A DNA stretch of 64,000 bases. Source: Prochlorococcus sp. MIT 0603. GTDB taxonomy: Bacteria > Cyanobacteriota > Cyanobacteriia > PCC-6307 > Cyanobiaceae. Shown here one piece after another: positions 18,951-27,742 of the stretch. Both the position numbers and the translations under genes were made by a program. The number at the start of each line of letters is the position of its first letter. Within the stretch, counting starts at the first letter, position 1. Below the pieces are notes generated by a model, which did no database searches, was not told where the DNA came from, and worked only from the letters and a program-made list of their open reading frames with translations. The stretch spans positions 652,300 through 716,299 of the forward strand of contig NZ_JNAW01000002.1 of the NCBI RefSeq assembly GCF_000760215.1. Direction: 5' to 3'.

Positions 18951-20579
18951 ATGGTTTATAACGCCAAACGAGATTTAATTTGGCTTATTTTAAGGCCATG
19001 GATATTGATACCTAGAATAATTCAAATAATTTTTATTATAATTAAATTTATAATAAGGTTTCTATTAGAAGCCAACAGTGAAGATAAAAATGTTCAAAAG
19101 GGGTTAGCTGAATATCTATTAAATACAATCTCAAAGCTTGGTCCATGTTTTATTAAACTAGGTCAGGCTCTATCAACAAGGCCAGATCTAATTAAGCAAG
19201 AATGGTTAGATGAATTAACAAGGCTACAGGACGATTTGCCGCGCTTTGATCATAAAATAGCTTTAAAAATTTTTGAAACCGAAATTGGCCAGCCAGTAGA
19301 TAAGATATTTACAGATTTCCCAAATGAGCCAATAGCTTCTGCAAGTTTAGGGCAGGTATATAAAGCTAAATTAGATAAAGATTATACAGTTGCAGTTAAA
19401 ATACAAAGGCCAAATTTAACTTATATAATTCGACGAGATCTAGTTATAATAAGAATAATAGCTGTTATATCAAAACCTTTCTTACCACTAAACTTGGGCT
19501 TTGGTATTGGGGAAATTATAGATGAGTTTGGGATAAGTTTGTTCAAGGAAATTGATTATGAACAAGAAGCTAAAAATGCAGAAAGATTTGCTGCTTTATT
19601 TTCAAATAATAAAACAATTGTAGTTCCTAGAGTAGAGAACATAATATCATCCAAAAAAGTAATTACAACAAGCTGGATAGAAGGAATAAAAATGAAAAGC
19701 AGAGGCGAACTTATACAAAATGGTATAGATCCAACAGCAATAATAAGATCAGCTGTTACGAGCGGCATACAACAGCTATTGGAGTTTGGATATTTTCATG
19801 CTGACCCTCATCCTGGAAATCTTTTTGCTTTAAAAGGAAAAACAATAAATAGGGGGCATATTGGTTATGTTGATTTTGGAATGATGGATTATATTAATGA
19901 CAAAGATCGAATAACACTAACTGGTGCAATTGTACATTTAATTAATAATGATTATTTATTATTGGCCAAGGACTTTCAGCGCTTAGGGTTTCTATCAAGT
20001 GATCAGAACCTAGATGAAATAGCTGTAGTTCTTAAAGAAGTTCTTGGTGGAGTCATAAACAAAGATGTTAATTCTCTGAACCTAAAAACAGTAACAGATA
20101 AATTCTCTGATTTGATGTTTGATTATCCATTTAGAGTACCATCAAGATTCGCACTAATAATTAGAGCTGTAGTTAGTCAAGAAGGATTGGCCATAAGGTT
20201 AGATCCGGATTTTAAAATAATTAGGTTTGCTTACCCATATATAGCTAAGCGACTATTAACTGATCAGAGCGAAGAATTGTTAGAAATACTTATGGATATT
20301 ATTTTCGATAAGCAAAATAAACTAAGAGTTGACAGATTAGAGTCTCTTTTAGAAGTAATCGAGGAGAGTTCGAATCAACCCATATGGGATTTACTACCTG
20401 TTGCAAGAAATGGTGTCAAGCTATTAGTTAGTAGTAAAGGATCTAATATAAGAAAAAAACTACTTATGTCGTTAATAAAAAATGATGAATTTAATATTGA
20501 TGAAATGAAGGAGCTATTAAAATTAATATCTAAAAAATTTGATCCCATGGCTATCGGAACACAATTCATAAAGAATTAG
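18951..20579 (+). CDS. ABC1/UbiB-family atypical kinase
   Basis: About 542 residues from the ATG at 18951. Family motifs are KLGQALSTRPDLI, the Ala-rich nucleotide loop ASASLGQVYKAKL, catalytic HADPHPGNLF and VDFGMMDY. Cyanobacterial and plastid members influence plastoquinone and prenyl-lipid metabolism. An N-terminal hydrophobic stretch (IIQIIFIIIKFIIRFLL) suggests membrane association. An upstream in-frame start at 18897 is possible but adds residues that overlap the region opposite the decarboxylase start. Confidence 0.88.
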   Translation: MVYNAKRDLIWLILRPWILIPRIIQIIFIIIKFIIRFLLEANSEDKNVQKGLAEYLLNTISKLGPCFIKLGQALSTRPDLIKQEWLDELTRLQDDLPRFDHKIALKIFETEIGQPVDKIFTDFPNEPIASASLGQVYKAKLDKDYTVAVKIQRPNLTYIIRRDLVIIRIIAVISKPFLPLNLGFGIGEIIDEFGISLFKEIDYEQEAKNAERFAALFSNNKTIVVPRVENIISSKKVITTSWIEGIKMKSRGELIQNGIDPTAIIRSAVTSGIQQLLEFGYFHADPHPGNLFALKGKTINRGHIGYVDFGMMDYINDKDRITLTGAIVHLINNDYLLLAKDFQRLGFLSSDQNLDEIAVVLKEVLGGVINKDVNSLNLKTVTDKFSDLMFDYPFRVPSRFALIIRAVVSQEGLAIRLDPDFKIIRFAYPYIAKRLLTDQSEELLEILMDIIFDKQNKLRVDRLESLLEVIEESSNQPIWDLLPVARNGVKLLVSSKGSNIRKKLLMSLIKNDEFNIDEMKELLKLISKKFDPMAIGTQFIKN

Positions 20580-20672
20580 CATTTATATGTATTACAAATA
20601 TTAATTTTTAAGTATAGTTGATGAAAGGTTTAGAGATACAAATAGTTTACATACGTTTCAATCAAATCTATT

Positions 20673-21383
20673 ATGCAAGAGAGACTTCAAAAAATAATTA
20701 GCAGAGCAGGGATTTGTTCAAGGCGTAAAGCTGAGCAATTATTGTTAGAAAAAAGAATTTATGTAAATGGTTCTATAGCAGCTATAGGTGAGAAAGCAGA
20801 TATTACTAAGGATAAGGTTTCTATTGATAACTATATACTTACAAACAATATAGAATGTAGAGTCATCCTTCTAAATAAACCATCTGGTGTTATTTGCAGC
20901 TGTAGAGATACACATTCGAGGGAAACGGTAATAGATCTTCTACCTAACAAATACAAAAAAGGAATGTATCCAGTTGGCAGACTCGATAAAAATAGTAGAG
21001 GCGCTATATTAATTACTAACAATGGTCTTTTAACTTATCAATTAACTCACCCTAGTTATGATCACAAGAAAGTATATGAGGTATTAATTTCTGGCCAACC
21101 CACCAATGGAACATTAAGCTTATGGCGTAAAGGTATTAAAATTGATGGGAAGTTAACAAAAACTGCATTAATAGAGATTCTTGCTAAAAAGGGGAGCAAC
21201 ACATTACTAAAAGTAGTATTAACTGAAGGGCGCAAAAGACAAATCAGAAAAACAGCTGCCAAATTTGGCCATAGTGTCATTGATCTAAACAGAGTTGAGA
21301 TCGCTAGTATAAAATTAAATGGTCTTAGAGAAGGGCAATGGAGAGAGTTAAACCAAGAAGAATGGCATTTATTGCTAAAATAA
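20673..21383 (+). CDS. rluB: RluB/RsuA-family pseudouridine synthase
   Basis: 236 residues: an S4 RNA-binding domain (residues 1-60, RAGICSRRKAEQLL) followed by the catalytic domain. The catalytic Asp105 is in the motif GRLDKNSRGAILITNNG, and EGRKRQIRKTAAKFGH follows near the end. This class modifies 23S or 16S rRNA; RluB-like is the closest reading. The next gene begins close to its stop. Confidence 0.88.
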   Translation: MQERLQKIISRAGICSRRKAEQLLLEKRIYVNGSIAAIGEKADITKDKVSIDNYILTNNIECRVILLNKPSGVICSCRDTHSRETVIDLLPNKYKKGMYPVGRLDKNSRGAILITNNGLLTYQLTHPSYDHKKVYEVLISGQPTNGTLSLWRKGIKIDGKLTKTALIEILAKKGSNTLLKVVLTEGRKRQIRKTAAKFGHSVIDLNRVEIASIKLNGLREGQWRELNQEEWHLLLK

Positions 21384-21397
21384 TTACGTTAAGGAAT

Positions 21398-21922
21398 ATG
21401 CTATTAAAAAAAATTCTATCTAAAGATAATTCAAAGGTACATGAAAACAATATAAGAGAAACACATAAAACTTCACTAATAAATGCTGGGTTAATACTAA
21501 AAGAAAAAAGAGAAAGCTATGGATTTTCAAGAGCTGAGCTTTCATATAAAACGAGAATATCTGTAACAGTCATAGAAGCCATAGAAAATGGATGGTCAAA
21601 CAACTTACCTGAACCAGCATATTTAATACCCATGTTAAAAATCATTGAAAATGAATTAAAGCTTGAAAAGAATATTCTAAAGGTTATATCATCTCGAAGT
21701 TCTGAACCTTTAAGTCCAAATATCAATACGGCACCTAATGCTATATATAATGATTTTTTACAGAAATTATCCTACAAGGTTCTTTATATTATATGTATAT
21801 TAACAAGTATTCTTTTATTAAATAGATATCAAATCATCCTTTCACAGAAAAATTCCAATACAATAAGTCCAATACTCACAAATAACTCTAATCAGTTTAA
21901 ACAATTAGAATCAAAAGATTAA
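21398..21922 (+). CDS. membrane-anchored helix-turn-helix protein, RodZ-like
   Basis: About 174 residues from ATG 21398; ATG 21362 upstream is also possible and would overlap rluB. Residues about 30-95 form an Xre/RodZ-type helix-turn-helix (AGLILKEKRESYGFSRAELS, then ISVTVIEAIENG). One membrane span (VLYIICILTSILLLN) and a short polar tail follow. RodZ links MreB to the envelope, but small cyanobacterial relatives are uncharacterised. The C-terminal beta domain of full RodZ is missing. Confidence 0.7.
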   Translation: MLLKKILSKDNSKVHENNIRETHKTSLINAGLILKEKRESYGFSRAELSYKTRISVTVIEAIENGWSNNLPEPAYLIPMLKIIENELKLEKNILKVISSRSSEPLSPNINTAPNAIYNDFLQKLSYKVLYIICILTSILLLNRYQIILSQKNSNTISPILTNNSNQFKQLESKD

Positions 21923-21991
21923 ACTAAAGACATGGTAAATAGATGAAATCCGTTTAAATAAGACAATGAGCTAAATTACTTAAACTAGCTG

Positions 21992-23506
21992 TTACATATT
22001 GCCGAGAATATCATGTGCATTATAAAAAGATCGTTTACATGATTCTGATAAGATTCCATATTTATTTATTGCAAAGGACAAGTTTTCATCGATTTCACTA
22101 AGCTTCCATTCCCAGTTTCCATCTATGGTCCCCGGCTTATTAAACCTAGCATTATCATCTAATGAAAGTAAATCCTGAACTGGTGAAATAAATAAAACGG
22201 AATCAGTTTTCATACCTATTTCTATTAATGCCCAGGAAGGAGAACTGAACAAACCCTTGTATCTATTACTAACCATATCTTTAACATCATCATTTATATA
22301 GTTCCACCAACCATTAGTTGTGGAATTATCATGGGTGCCTGTATAAACAATCCATTTATAACCTTTAATATTTTCAGGTAAATAAGGGTTATTTTCATTA
22401 CCATCAAAAGCAAATTGAAGAATCTTCATGCCAGGGAAACCAAAATAGTTCCTTAGACTATCTACACTTTCAGTAATAACTCCTAAGTCTTCTGCAATTA
22501 AAGGGAGACTGCCACCATAATCATTCTTTAAATAGGCTAATAATTCCAAACCTGGAGATGGCAACCAACATCCATTCTGAGCAGTTTCTTCATGTCCAGG
22601 AACTGACCAAAAAGAATCAAGGGCTCGGAAATGGTCTAATCGCAAAAGATCTAATTGTGACCATGATCTTTTAAATCTTCTTCTCCACCATTTAAAATCT
22701 TCGTTCCTATGCTTTTCCCATCTGTAAACTGGAGTACCCCAAAGTTGACCAGTATCGGAAAAATAATCTGGCGGAACACCACTTTGACTATAAAGATTTC
22801 CTCCAGTAAAAACAGAGAAAAGTTCTCGATTAGCCCATACATCTGCACTATCTCTTGAAACATAGAAAGGCATATCTCCAAATAAAAGGACTCCATTTTC
22901 CTTTGCTATTTCCTTTAACAAATCCAACTGAAGACTCAAATGCCATTGAAGTAAACAATGCTCAAGCAAATTATCTTTATAATTTTTCTTCCAATCATTT
23001 AGCTTACTAATATCATGAGAAGAATATTTCTCAGGCCATTTCCACCAAGGCAATCCTTTATATTGACGTCGCAATTCCATAAAACAAGCGTGATCATCTA
23101 GCCAAATCTGGGAAGAACTCCAACAATCAAATTCAACATGTCTACTATGATCTTGGTTATTCCAATTCATTCTTAAAGCCTTACCTAAGTAATAACTTCT
23201 TTGATCAGCTATCTTAAAATCAACTTTTTCAATATTTTTATCAAAAAACCCATTAGGAAGTTCATTAACAGTTTCTTTAGTGATAAAACCTTCTTTAGCA
23301 AGATCATGTGCATCTAAGAACCATGGATTCAAAGCAAAACTTGATGGTGAACTATAAGGGGAACCCGTTGAATCTGTAGGTGCTAATGGTAGGAATTGCC
23401 ATACACTTACATTATTACTAGAAAGTAATTTAATCCATTTACGAGAAGCCTCACCAAAAGTGCCACAGACATCATCGGTAGGTAGTGAAGTTATATGAAG
23501 CAGCAA
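21992..23506 (-). CDS. malQ: 4-alpha-glucanotransferase (amylomaltase), N-terminus uncertain
   Basis: MalQ disproportionates maltooligosaccharides in glycogen turnover. Counting from TTG 23506, the catalytic residues are Asp291 (LRLDHFRALDSFW), Glu339 (PLIAEDLG) and Asp393 (YTGTHDNST). The TTG gives MLLHITSLP, yet the in-frame bases upstream encode PRFTGL, which matches the conserved start of the enzyme (RxxGxLLHPTSLPG). No ATG, GTG or TTG lies between 23507 and the upstream stop at 23579-23581, so the protein may begin at an ATT near 23534-23539 or be slightly shortened. Confidence 0.92.
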   Translation of the reverse strand: MLLHITSLPTDDVCGTFGEASRKWIKLLSSNNVSVWQFLPLAPTDSTGSPYSSPSSFALNPWFLDAHDLAKEGFITKETVNELPNGFFDKNIEKVDFKIADQRSYYLGKALRMNWNNQDHSRHVEFDCWSSSQIWLDDHACFMELRRQYKGLPWWKWPEKYSSHDISKLNDWKKNYKDNLLEHCLLQWHLSLQLDLLKEIAKENGVLLFGDMPFYVSRDSADVWANRELFSVFTGGNLYSQSGVPPDYFSDTGQLWGTPVYRWEKHRNEDFKWWRRRFKRSWSQLDLLRLDHFRALDSFWSVPGHEETAQNGCWLPSPGLELLAYLKNDYGGSLPLIAEDLGVITESVDSLRNYFGFPGMKILQFAFDGNENNPYLPENIKGYKWIVYTGTHDNSTTNGWWNYINDDVKDMVSNRYKGLFSSPSWALIEIGMKTDSVLFISPVQDLLSLDDNARFNKPGTIDGNWEWKLSEIDENLSFAINKYGILSESCKRSFYNAHDILGNM

Positions 23507-23641
23507 TCCCGTAAAACGAGGCTTAGGATTCTCAATAATGCTAAATTTTCCAATTAAAACAAAATTAGCAAAAATTATTTACTTTTCGATTTAATCTCAG
23601 AGTTTCAACAATAATAGAGATGTGATAAATACTTTTCTCCA

Positions 23642-23800
23642 ATGAAAGTAAGATATCCAGGGATATTTATACATTGTATAGGTATGATTTTTGCTGGCTT
23701 TTGGTTCTTCAGAACTACAATTAATAACCAGTGGGATACAGCAATATCTAACGAATTAAAATACCATCAAGAACAAGACATCCACCAAAGTTCAGATTAA
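23642..23800 (+). CDS. 52-residue single-pass membrane protein
   Basis: A short frame from ATG 23642 to TAA 23800. It has a basic start (MKVRYPG), one hydrophobic span (residues 8-23, IFIHCIGMIFAGFWFF) and a polar acidic/Gln-rich tail. It stands alone between malQ and the gene at 23879, both on the other strand. This composition is typical of the many tiny membrane proteins of picocyanobacteria. No function can be assigned. Confidence 0.5.
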   Translation: MKVRYPGIFIHCIGMIFAGFWFFRTTINNQWDTAISNELKYHQEQDIHQSSD

Positions 23801-23878
23801 TCCTATTTGGATACCATGTATATTATCTGATTGAATAAGGTAATATACAAGATATTTTGATCAAGAGACAATAAAGAA

Positions 23879-24415
23879 TTATAATTTTAAAGAAGAAATC
23901 TTATATTTCAATTTACAAGTAATGTCTTCTAAAAAGAGAACATCTTCAAGATCTAATTTGTCAATATCTAAATTGTTAATAAGCAATCGATCCGGAAGAT
24001 AACCACACCAGGGAAGGCAATCGAGCTTTCTTTGTCTAGCATCCCAATTTCCTCCTAATTGGATAATCCCAATCAACTGAACAGAGAGCATTTTACATAG
24101 ACTTACGTAAGCAGAAGCAAGCCCAGGAATTGAACCTGTCGAAAGAGGGGTCACCATCAAGATAACTGGAATCTTCCATCCAGCCAATGCTTCCAACCAA
24201 CTAATCCCTGATTCATGGAGCATTGCAGCATCTCCAATAAGGTGGTTAAGTTGTTCTTTTTGTTCTAAATCTTTAAGGACATCATTTGGGTTGCTTATAC
24301 AAGGAATCTCCAAAACACTCTTTCCAAAAAATCTAGATACAACAAGAGATCCCGCTTGAGCAACCAAGGGTGACCTTTCACTAATATCAACAATGAATGG
24401 CATATCAAAAATCAT
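23879..24415 (-). CDS. conserved protein with possible BioD/CobQ-like fold, no P-loop
   Basis: 178 residues, no signal peptide. The segment IPVILMVTPLSTGSIPGLAS followed by LSVQLIGIIQLGG resembles the later strands of dethiobiotin-synthetase/CobQ-type NTPases. The N-terminal P-loop is absent, since the protein begins MIFDMPFIVDISERSP. This is a weak structural analogy rather than a recognised family. It runs divergently from prs with an 86-base spacer. Confidence 0.5.
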   Translation of the reverse strand: MIFDMPFIVDISERSPLVAQAGSLVVSRFFGKSVLEIPCISNPNDVLKDLEQKEQLNHLIGDAAMLHESGISWLEALAGWKIPVILMVTPLSTGSIPGLASAYVSLCKMLSVQLIGIIQLGGNWDARQRKLDCLPWCGYLPDRLLINNLDIDKLDLEDVLFLEDITCKLKYKISSLKL

Positions 24416-24501
24416 CGATAGGCTACAAGAATCAAAAAAGATTTGGATTCATGAGCTTGGAGCATTACGATCAATCATAAGGGTTAATCATTGCGGCAAA
24501 A

Positions 24502-25494
24502 GTGACTAGTTTTATAACCGCATCAGCTGACTTGAGCTTAAACGCCAACAATACTCAGCGACTAAAATTAATTAGTGGCACATCAAACACTAGTCTTGCA
24601 AATGAGATTGCAACATATTTAGACCTTGAGAATGTTCCCCTAGTTTGCAAGAGATTTGCTGATGGAGAACTATATATACAAATCCAGCAATCGATAAGAG
24701 GTTGTGATGTATTTCTAATTCAACCAACTTGCGCACCAGTCAATGACAGCCTAATGGAATTGATGATATTAGTTGATGCTTGTAAACGTGCTTCTGCAAG
24801 ACAAATTACTGCAGTCATTCCATACTTCGGCTATGCAAGAGCAGACAGAAAGACTGCCGGTAGAGAATCTATTACAGCAAAGCTAACAGCGAATCTTTTG
24901 GTTTCCTCTGGTGTAGATAGAGTTTTAGCTATGGATCTTCATTCTGCTCAGATACAAGGATATTTTGATATCCCTTGTGATCATATATATGGTTCGCCAG
25001 TCTTAATTGATTATCTATTAACAAAAAAACTTGATGAGATTGTTGTAGTTTCTCCTGATGTTGGAGGTGTTGCTCGTGCTAGAGCCTTTGCAAAGCAAAT
25101 GAAAGATGCACCTCTTGCAATTATTGATAAAAGACGAGCTGCCCACAATGTCGCACAAAGCCTTACTGTTATTGGAGATGTAGCTAACAAAACTGCAATT
25201 TTAATAGATGACATGATCGATACTGGTGGCACAATCTGTGCAGGTGCAGAACTTTTAAGAAAAGAAGGTGCTAAAAGGGTTATTGCTTGTGCATCTCATG
25301 CTGTTTTCTCACCACCTGCTTATGACAGATTATCTATAGAAGGACTTTTTGAAGAAGTTGTAGTTACTAATAGTATTCCTGTCCCAGAAGAGAAATACTT
25401 CAATCAATTAAAAGTACTTTCTGTTGCCAATATGCTAGGTGAAGCAATCTGGAGGATTCATGAAGAGAGCTCTATTAGTTCTATGTTTAGATAA
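24502..25494 (+). CDS. prs: ribose-phosphate pyrophosphokinase (PRPP synthase)
   Basis: Makes PRPP from ribose-5-phosphate and ATP for nucleotide, histidine and tryptophan synthesis. 330 residues starting at GTG 24502. Motifs are RFADGELYIQI, the ATP-site YFGYARADRKTAGRE, the metal-binding VLAMDLHSAQIQGYFD and the PRPP loop ILIDDMIDTGGTICAGA. The length matches class I enzymes with a short cyanobacterial N-terminal extension. Confidence 0.97.
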   Translation: MTSFITASADLSLNANNTQRLKLISGTSNTSLANEIATYLDLENVPLVCKRFADGELYIQIQQSIRGCDVFLIQPTCAPVNDSLMELMILVDACKRASARQITAVIPYFGYARADRKTAGRESITAKLTANLLVSSGVDRVLAMDLHSAQIQGYFDIPCDHIYGSPVLIDYLLTKKLDEIVVVSPDVGGVARARAFAKQMKDAPLAIIDKRRAAHNVAQSLTVIGDVANKTAILIDDMIDTGGTICAGAELLRKEGAKRVIACASHAVFSPPAYDRLSIEGLFEEVVVTNSIPVPEEKYFNQLKVLSVANMLGEAIWRIHEESSISSMFR

Positions 25495-25496
25495 TT

Positions 25497-25523
25497 AATA
25501 AAAGGTTTTTATTTCTTTTTATT
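25497..25523 (+). terminator. weak hairpin between prs and the convergent gene
   Basis: AATAAAA-GGT-TTTTATT, a 7-bp stem of only A-T pairs with a 3-base loop, is followed on the plus strand by TCTTTTTATT. It sits exactly between two convergent stop codons and could end prs transcription, but a stem without G-C pairs is weak. Confidence 0.35.
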
Positions 25524-25934
25524 ATTCTTCTTTAATTCCTTCAAGAATTTCTTAACTTCTTTTTTAGTTTCTTTTGGGACCTTGTCAGGACAAAATTCAA
25601 CTGTTGCTGGCAGCAAAGCATTATTTGCTCCATATATCAATTCTTTTCTAGAAAACTTTTTATCACCAATCTCTTTTATCCGAGCCCCATGTCTTCCTTC
25701 TAGTAAATTTACATAGGTAATTGCAGCAATTGCTGCTGCTTTCGAAAACTCTATATCAGCTTCACGTGCAACACATATATAAGTTGCTCCTATAGCTCTA
25801 TACAAAAAAAGATCTTCTTCAGTTGCTCCTGGCTTTTTAGGATCTTCTTTTGCAATGGCAAAGCCTCCTATAAAAAAAGGCAAGAGAAGCAAGCTAAAAG
25901 CGACTTTCCTGAATAAAGCTAGAGATTCTCTCAA
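25509..25934 (-). CDS. small secreted protein conserved in picocyanobacteria
   Basis: 141 residues with a clear signal peptide (basic start, hydrophobic residues 11-26, likely cleavage after AIA). The mature part has a region LYRAIGATYICVAREADIE with two cysteines in total (one here, one in EFCPDK) and a very Lys-rich C-terminus. Similar proteins are sometimes labelled cAMP phosphodiesterase, but no phosphodiesterase motif is visible and I would not use that name. The start is TTG 25934; an in-frame TAG lies just upstream. Confidence 0.6.
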   Translation of the reverse strand: MRESLALFRKVAFSLLLLPFFIGGFAIAKEDPKKPGATEEDLFLYRAIGATYICVAREADIEFSKAAAIAAITYVNLLEGRHGARIKEIGDKKFSRKELIYGANNALLPATVEFCPDKVPKETKKEVKKFLKELKKNNKKK

Positions 25935-26470
25935 AGGACCAAACTAAATAGCATTAAAATAAGCATAGACTAAAATATGCTTTTTTGACATAATAATTGA
26001 TTTTCCTGTTAGTTCTAAGTTACATGTTCTTTAACTGTAAATCTATTTAATTAATTTATTTTGTTCAATCAATCTGAATTCAATTATATATTTTTTCATT
26101 AGAATAAAGAGTTTAAACAAAATATTATCTTCTAAATAATTCTATTAAAGCTTTAATTTAAATCCTCTATATATCTATCTCGTTGGGAATTTCAGCTATT
26201 AGAAATAAAAATACAATAAAGATATCTTAGTTCTAATAAATACACTTTCTTATAAGGTAAAAGAGTTGGGCAATTAAATACTCAATTTTATTTAGAAGGA
26301 TAAACAAGATCAAAGTGTCAGTTTTTTATTATTGGGAGTCTTTTTATACCTTGACTAGCAATGATTACTACCAATGAAATTCCATCAAAGCGTATTTATT
26401 AATTAATAACATTCCTCTAATGGGCCTCTTGGTCGCTTAAGGTATATAAAAGATCAATGAAGTTCAAGCT
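25935..26470. other. 536-bp gene-free region upstream of sasA
   Basis: Very AT-rich, with no frame longer than about 20 codons and no tRNA-like structure. It must hold the divergent promoters of the secreted-protein gene and sasA. A small imperfect hairpin, AGCATA / TATGCT followed by T6, lies at about 25963-25988. It reads as a terminator on the plus strand, though no plus-strand gene precedes it. I see nothing else definite. Confidence 0.6.
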
Positions 26471-27607
26471 GTGAATAAAAATACAGCTAATGAACCCAAA
26501 AGATTAGACCTTCTTCTTGTTGCAAGCAAGAATCACCTATCTCGTGCGGATCTAAGATCTCTTATTAGATTTTTAAAATCAGAAGATTGTAATTTTGATG
26601 TAAACCTTCATTTCTCAGACCCTAAAAAGGAACCTGAATTATTAGAGCTTCACAAGTTAGTTGCCTTGCCTGCATTAATTAAACTTGAGCCAAAACCTAA
26701 GCAAATTTTCGCGGGAACCAGCATATTTCAACAAATTCAAGCCTGGATGCCTAGATGGGAGAAAGAAGAAGTTCTCAATAGGGGCCTAGGTATAAATATC
26801 AAGCAAGTCGAGAAAGATATTAGTCGAACCAGAAAGAGTTTGCTTTTAGAAGATGAGAACCTTGTTCTAAGGCAAGAGAATGAAACCTTGGCCGATCAAA
26901 TAGAGGCTCAAGAAAGGCTTCTCCGAATGGTTGCTCATGAGTTAAGAACTCCTCTTTCAGCAGCAAAATTAGCCCTTCAAAGTCAATCACTTGGTCAAAT
27001 TAATGTAAATAAACTGCAAGAAGTTATTAAAAGACGTTTAGAAGAAATCGAATCTCTTTCAAATGACCTCCTTGAAGTTGGTACTACAAGATGGGAAGGG
27101 CTAGTCAACCCTCAAAAAACGAATTTAGCAAACATTGCTGCGGAGGTGATCTTAGAATTGGAAAAGTATTGGCTTAAAAGAGGTATCTCTATAAATACAG
27201 ATATCCCATCAGATATCCCATATGTCTTTGCTGATAAAAGAAGAATGAGACAAGTATTTCTAAATCTAATTGAAAATGCCCTGAAATACTCCCAAAAAGG
27301 AGATTTCATTCAAATAACAATGCTTCATAGAACAGATCAATGGGTTGAAGTGAGTGTTAGTGATAAAGGGCCTGGTATTCCAAGCAATGAATGTAAAAGG
27401 ATATTCTTAGATAGAGTTCGGCTACCTGAAACTTCTAATGAAACGACAGGTTTTGGAATTGGATTATCAGTATGTCGAAGAATAGTTGAAGTACATGGGG
27501 GGAAGATTTGGGTTGTTTCTGAGCTTGGAGAAGGATCATGCTTTTATTTCACTGTTCCAGTTTGGAATAAACGCAACAACTCATTTGAGGCCTTGACGCA
27601 GGGCTAG
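26471..27607 (+). CDS. sasA: circadian output sensor kinase SasA
   Basis: SasA binds KaiC through its KaiB-like thioredoxin domain, autophosphorylates and passes phosphate to RpaA, driving clock-controlled transcription. Residues 10-95 form the KaiB-like domain ([17 protein letters not shown]). The HisKA box [14 protein letters not shown] has His156. The ATPase domain shows [21 protein letters not shown] and [18 protein letters not shown]. 378 residues, GTG start at 26471. All expected domains are intact. Confidence 0.95.
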   Translation: MNKNTANEPKRLDLLLVASKNHLSRADLRSLIRFLKSEDCNFDVNLHFSDPKKEPELLELHKLVALPALIKLEPKPKQIFAGTSIFQQIQAWMPRWEKEEVLNRGLGINIKQVEKDISRTRKSLLLEDENLVLRQENETLADQIEAQERLLRMVAHELRTPLSAAKLALQSQSLGQINVNKLQEVIKRRLEEIESLSNDLLEVGTTRWEGLVNPQKTNLANIAAEVILELEKYWLKRGISINTDIPSDIPYVFADKRRMRQVFLNLIENALKYSQKGDFIQITMLHRTDQWVEVSVSDKGPGIPSNECKRIFLDRVRLPETSNETTGFGIGLSVCRRIVEVHGGKIWVVSELGEGSCFYFTVPVWNKRNNSFEALTQG

Positions 27608-27624
27608 GATTAACCGTAGCTTTC

Positions 27625-27655
27625 AAATGTGATTGTTATCACATTTGTGTATGAT
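27625..27655 (+). promoter_or_regulatory. CRP-type palindrome and -10 element before tRNA-Glu
   Basis: AAATGTGAT-TGTT-ATCACATTT at 27625-27646 is a perfect 9-bp inverted repeat. It contains TGTGA-N6-TCACA, the consensus half-sites of CRP-family regulators. Four bases later TATGAT (27650-27655) is a good -10 hexamer, placed 9 bases before the mature tRNA end. The palindrome would overlap the -35 region, a position suited to repression. It could also be a hairpin ending sasA transcripts, but no T-tract follows. Confidence 0.5.
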
Positions 27656-27664
27656 CACGGCCAT

Positions 27665-27737
27665 GGCCCCATCGTCTAGAGGCCTAGGACACCTCCCTTT
27701 CACGGAGGCGACAGGGGTTCGAATCCCCTTGGGGCTA
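27665..27737 (+). tRNA. trnE: tRNA-Glu (anticodon UUC)
   Basis: 73 bases fold as a full cloverleaf. The acceptor is GGCCCCA with TGGGGCT (first pair G-U, usual for cyanobacterial tRNA-Glu). The D-arm starts GTCTAGAGGCC, the anticodon stem CCTCC/GGAGG encloses CTTTCAC (anticodon TTC), and the T-arm is GGGGTTCGAATCCCC. The discriminator is A, and the CCA end is not encoded. In cyanobacteria this tRNA serves both translation and 5-aminolevulinate synthesis for chlorophyll and heme. Confidence 0.97.
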
Positions 27738-27742
27738 TTCCT

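Noticed and set aside
25509-25934. Possible cAMP phosphodiesterase, by the label used for similar proteins
   Set aside because: No metal-binding His/Asp motif or known phosphodiesterase fold is visible; it is a small secreted Lys-rich protein.
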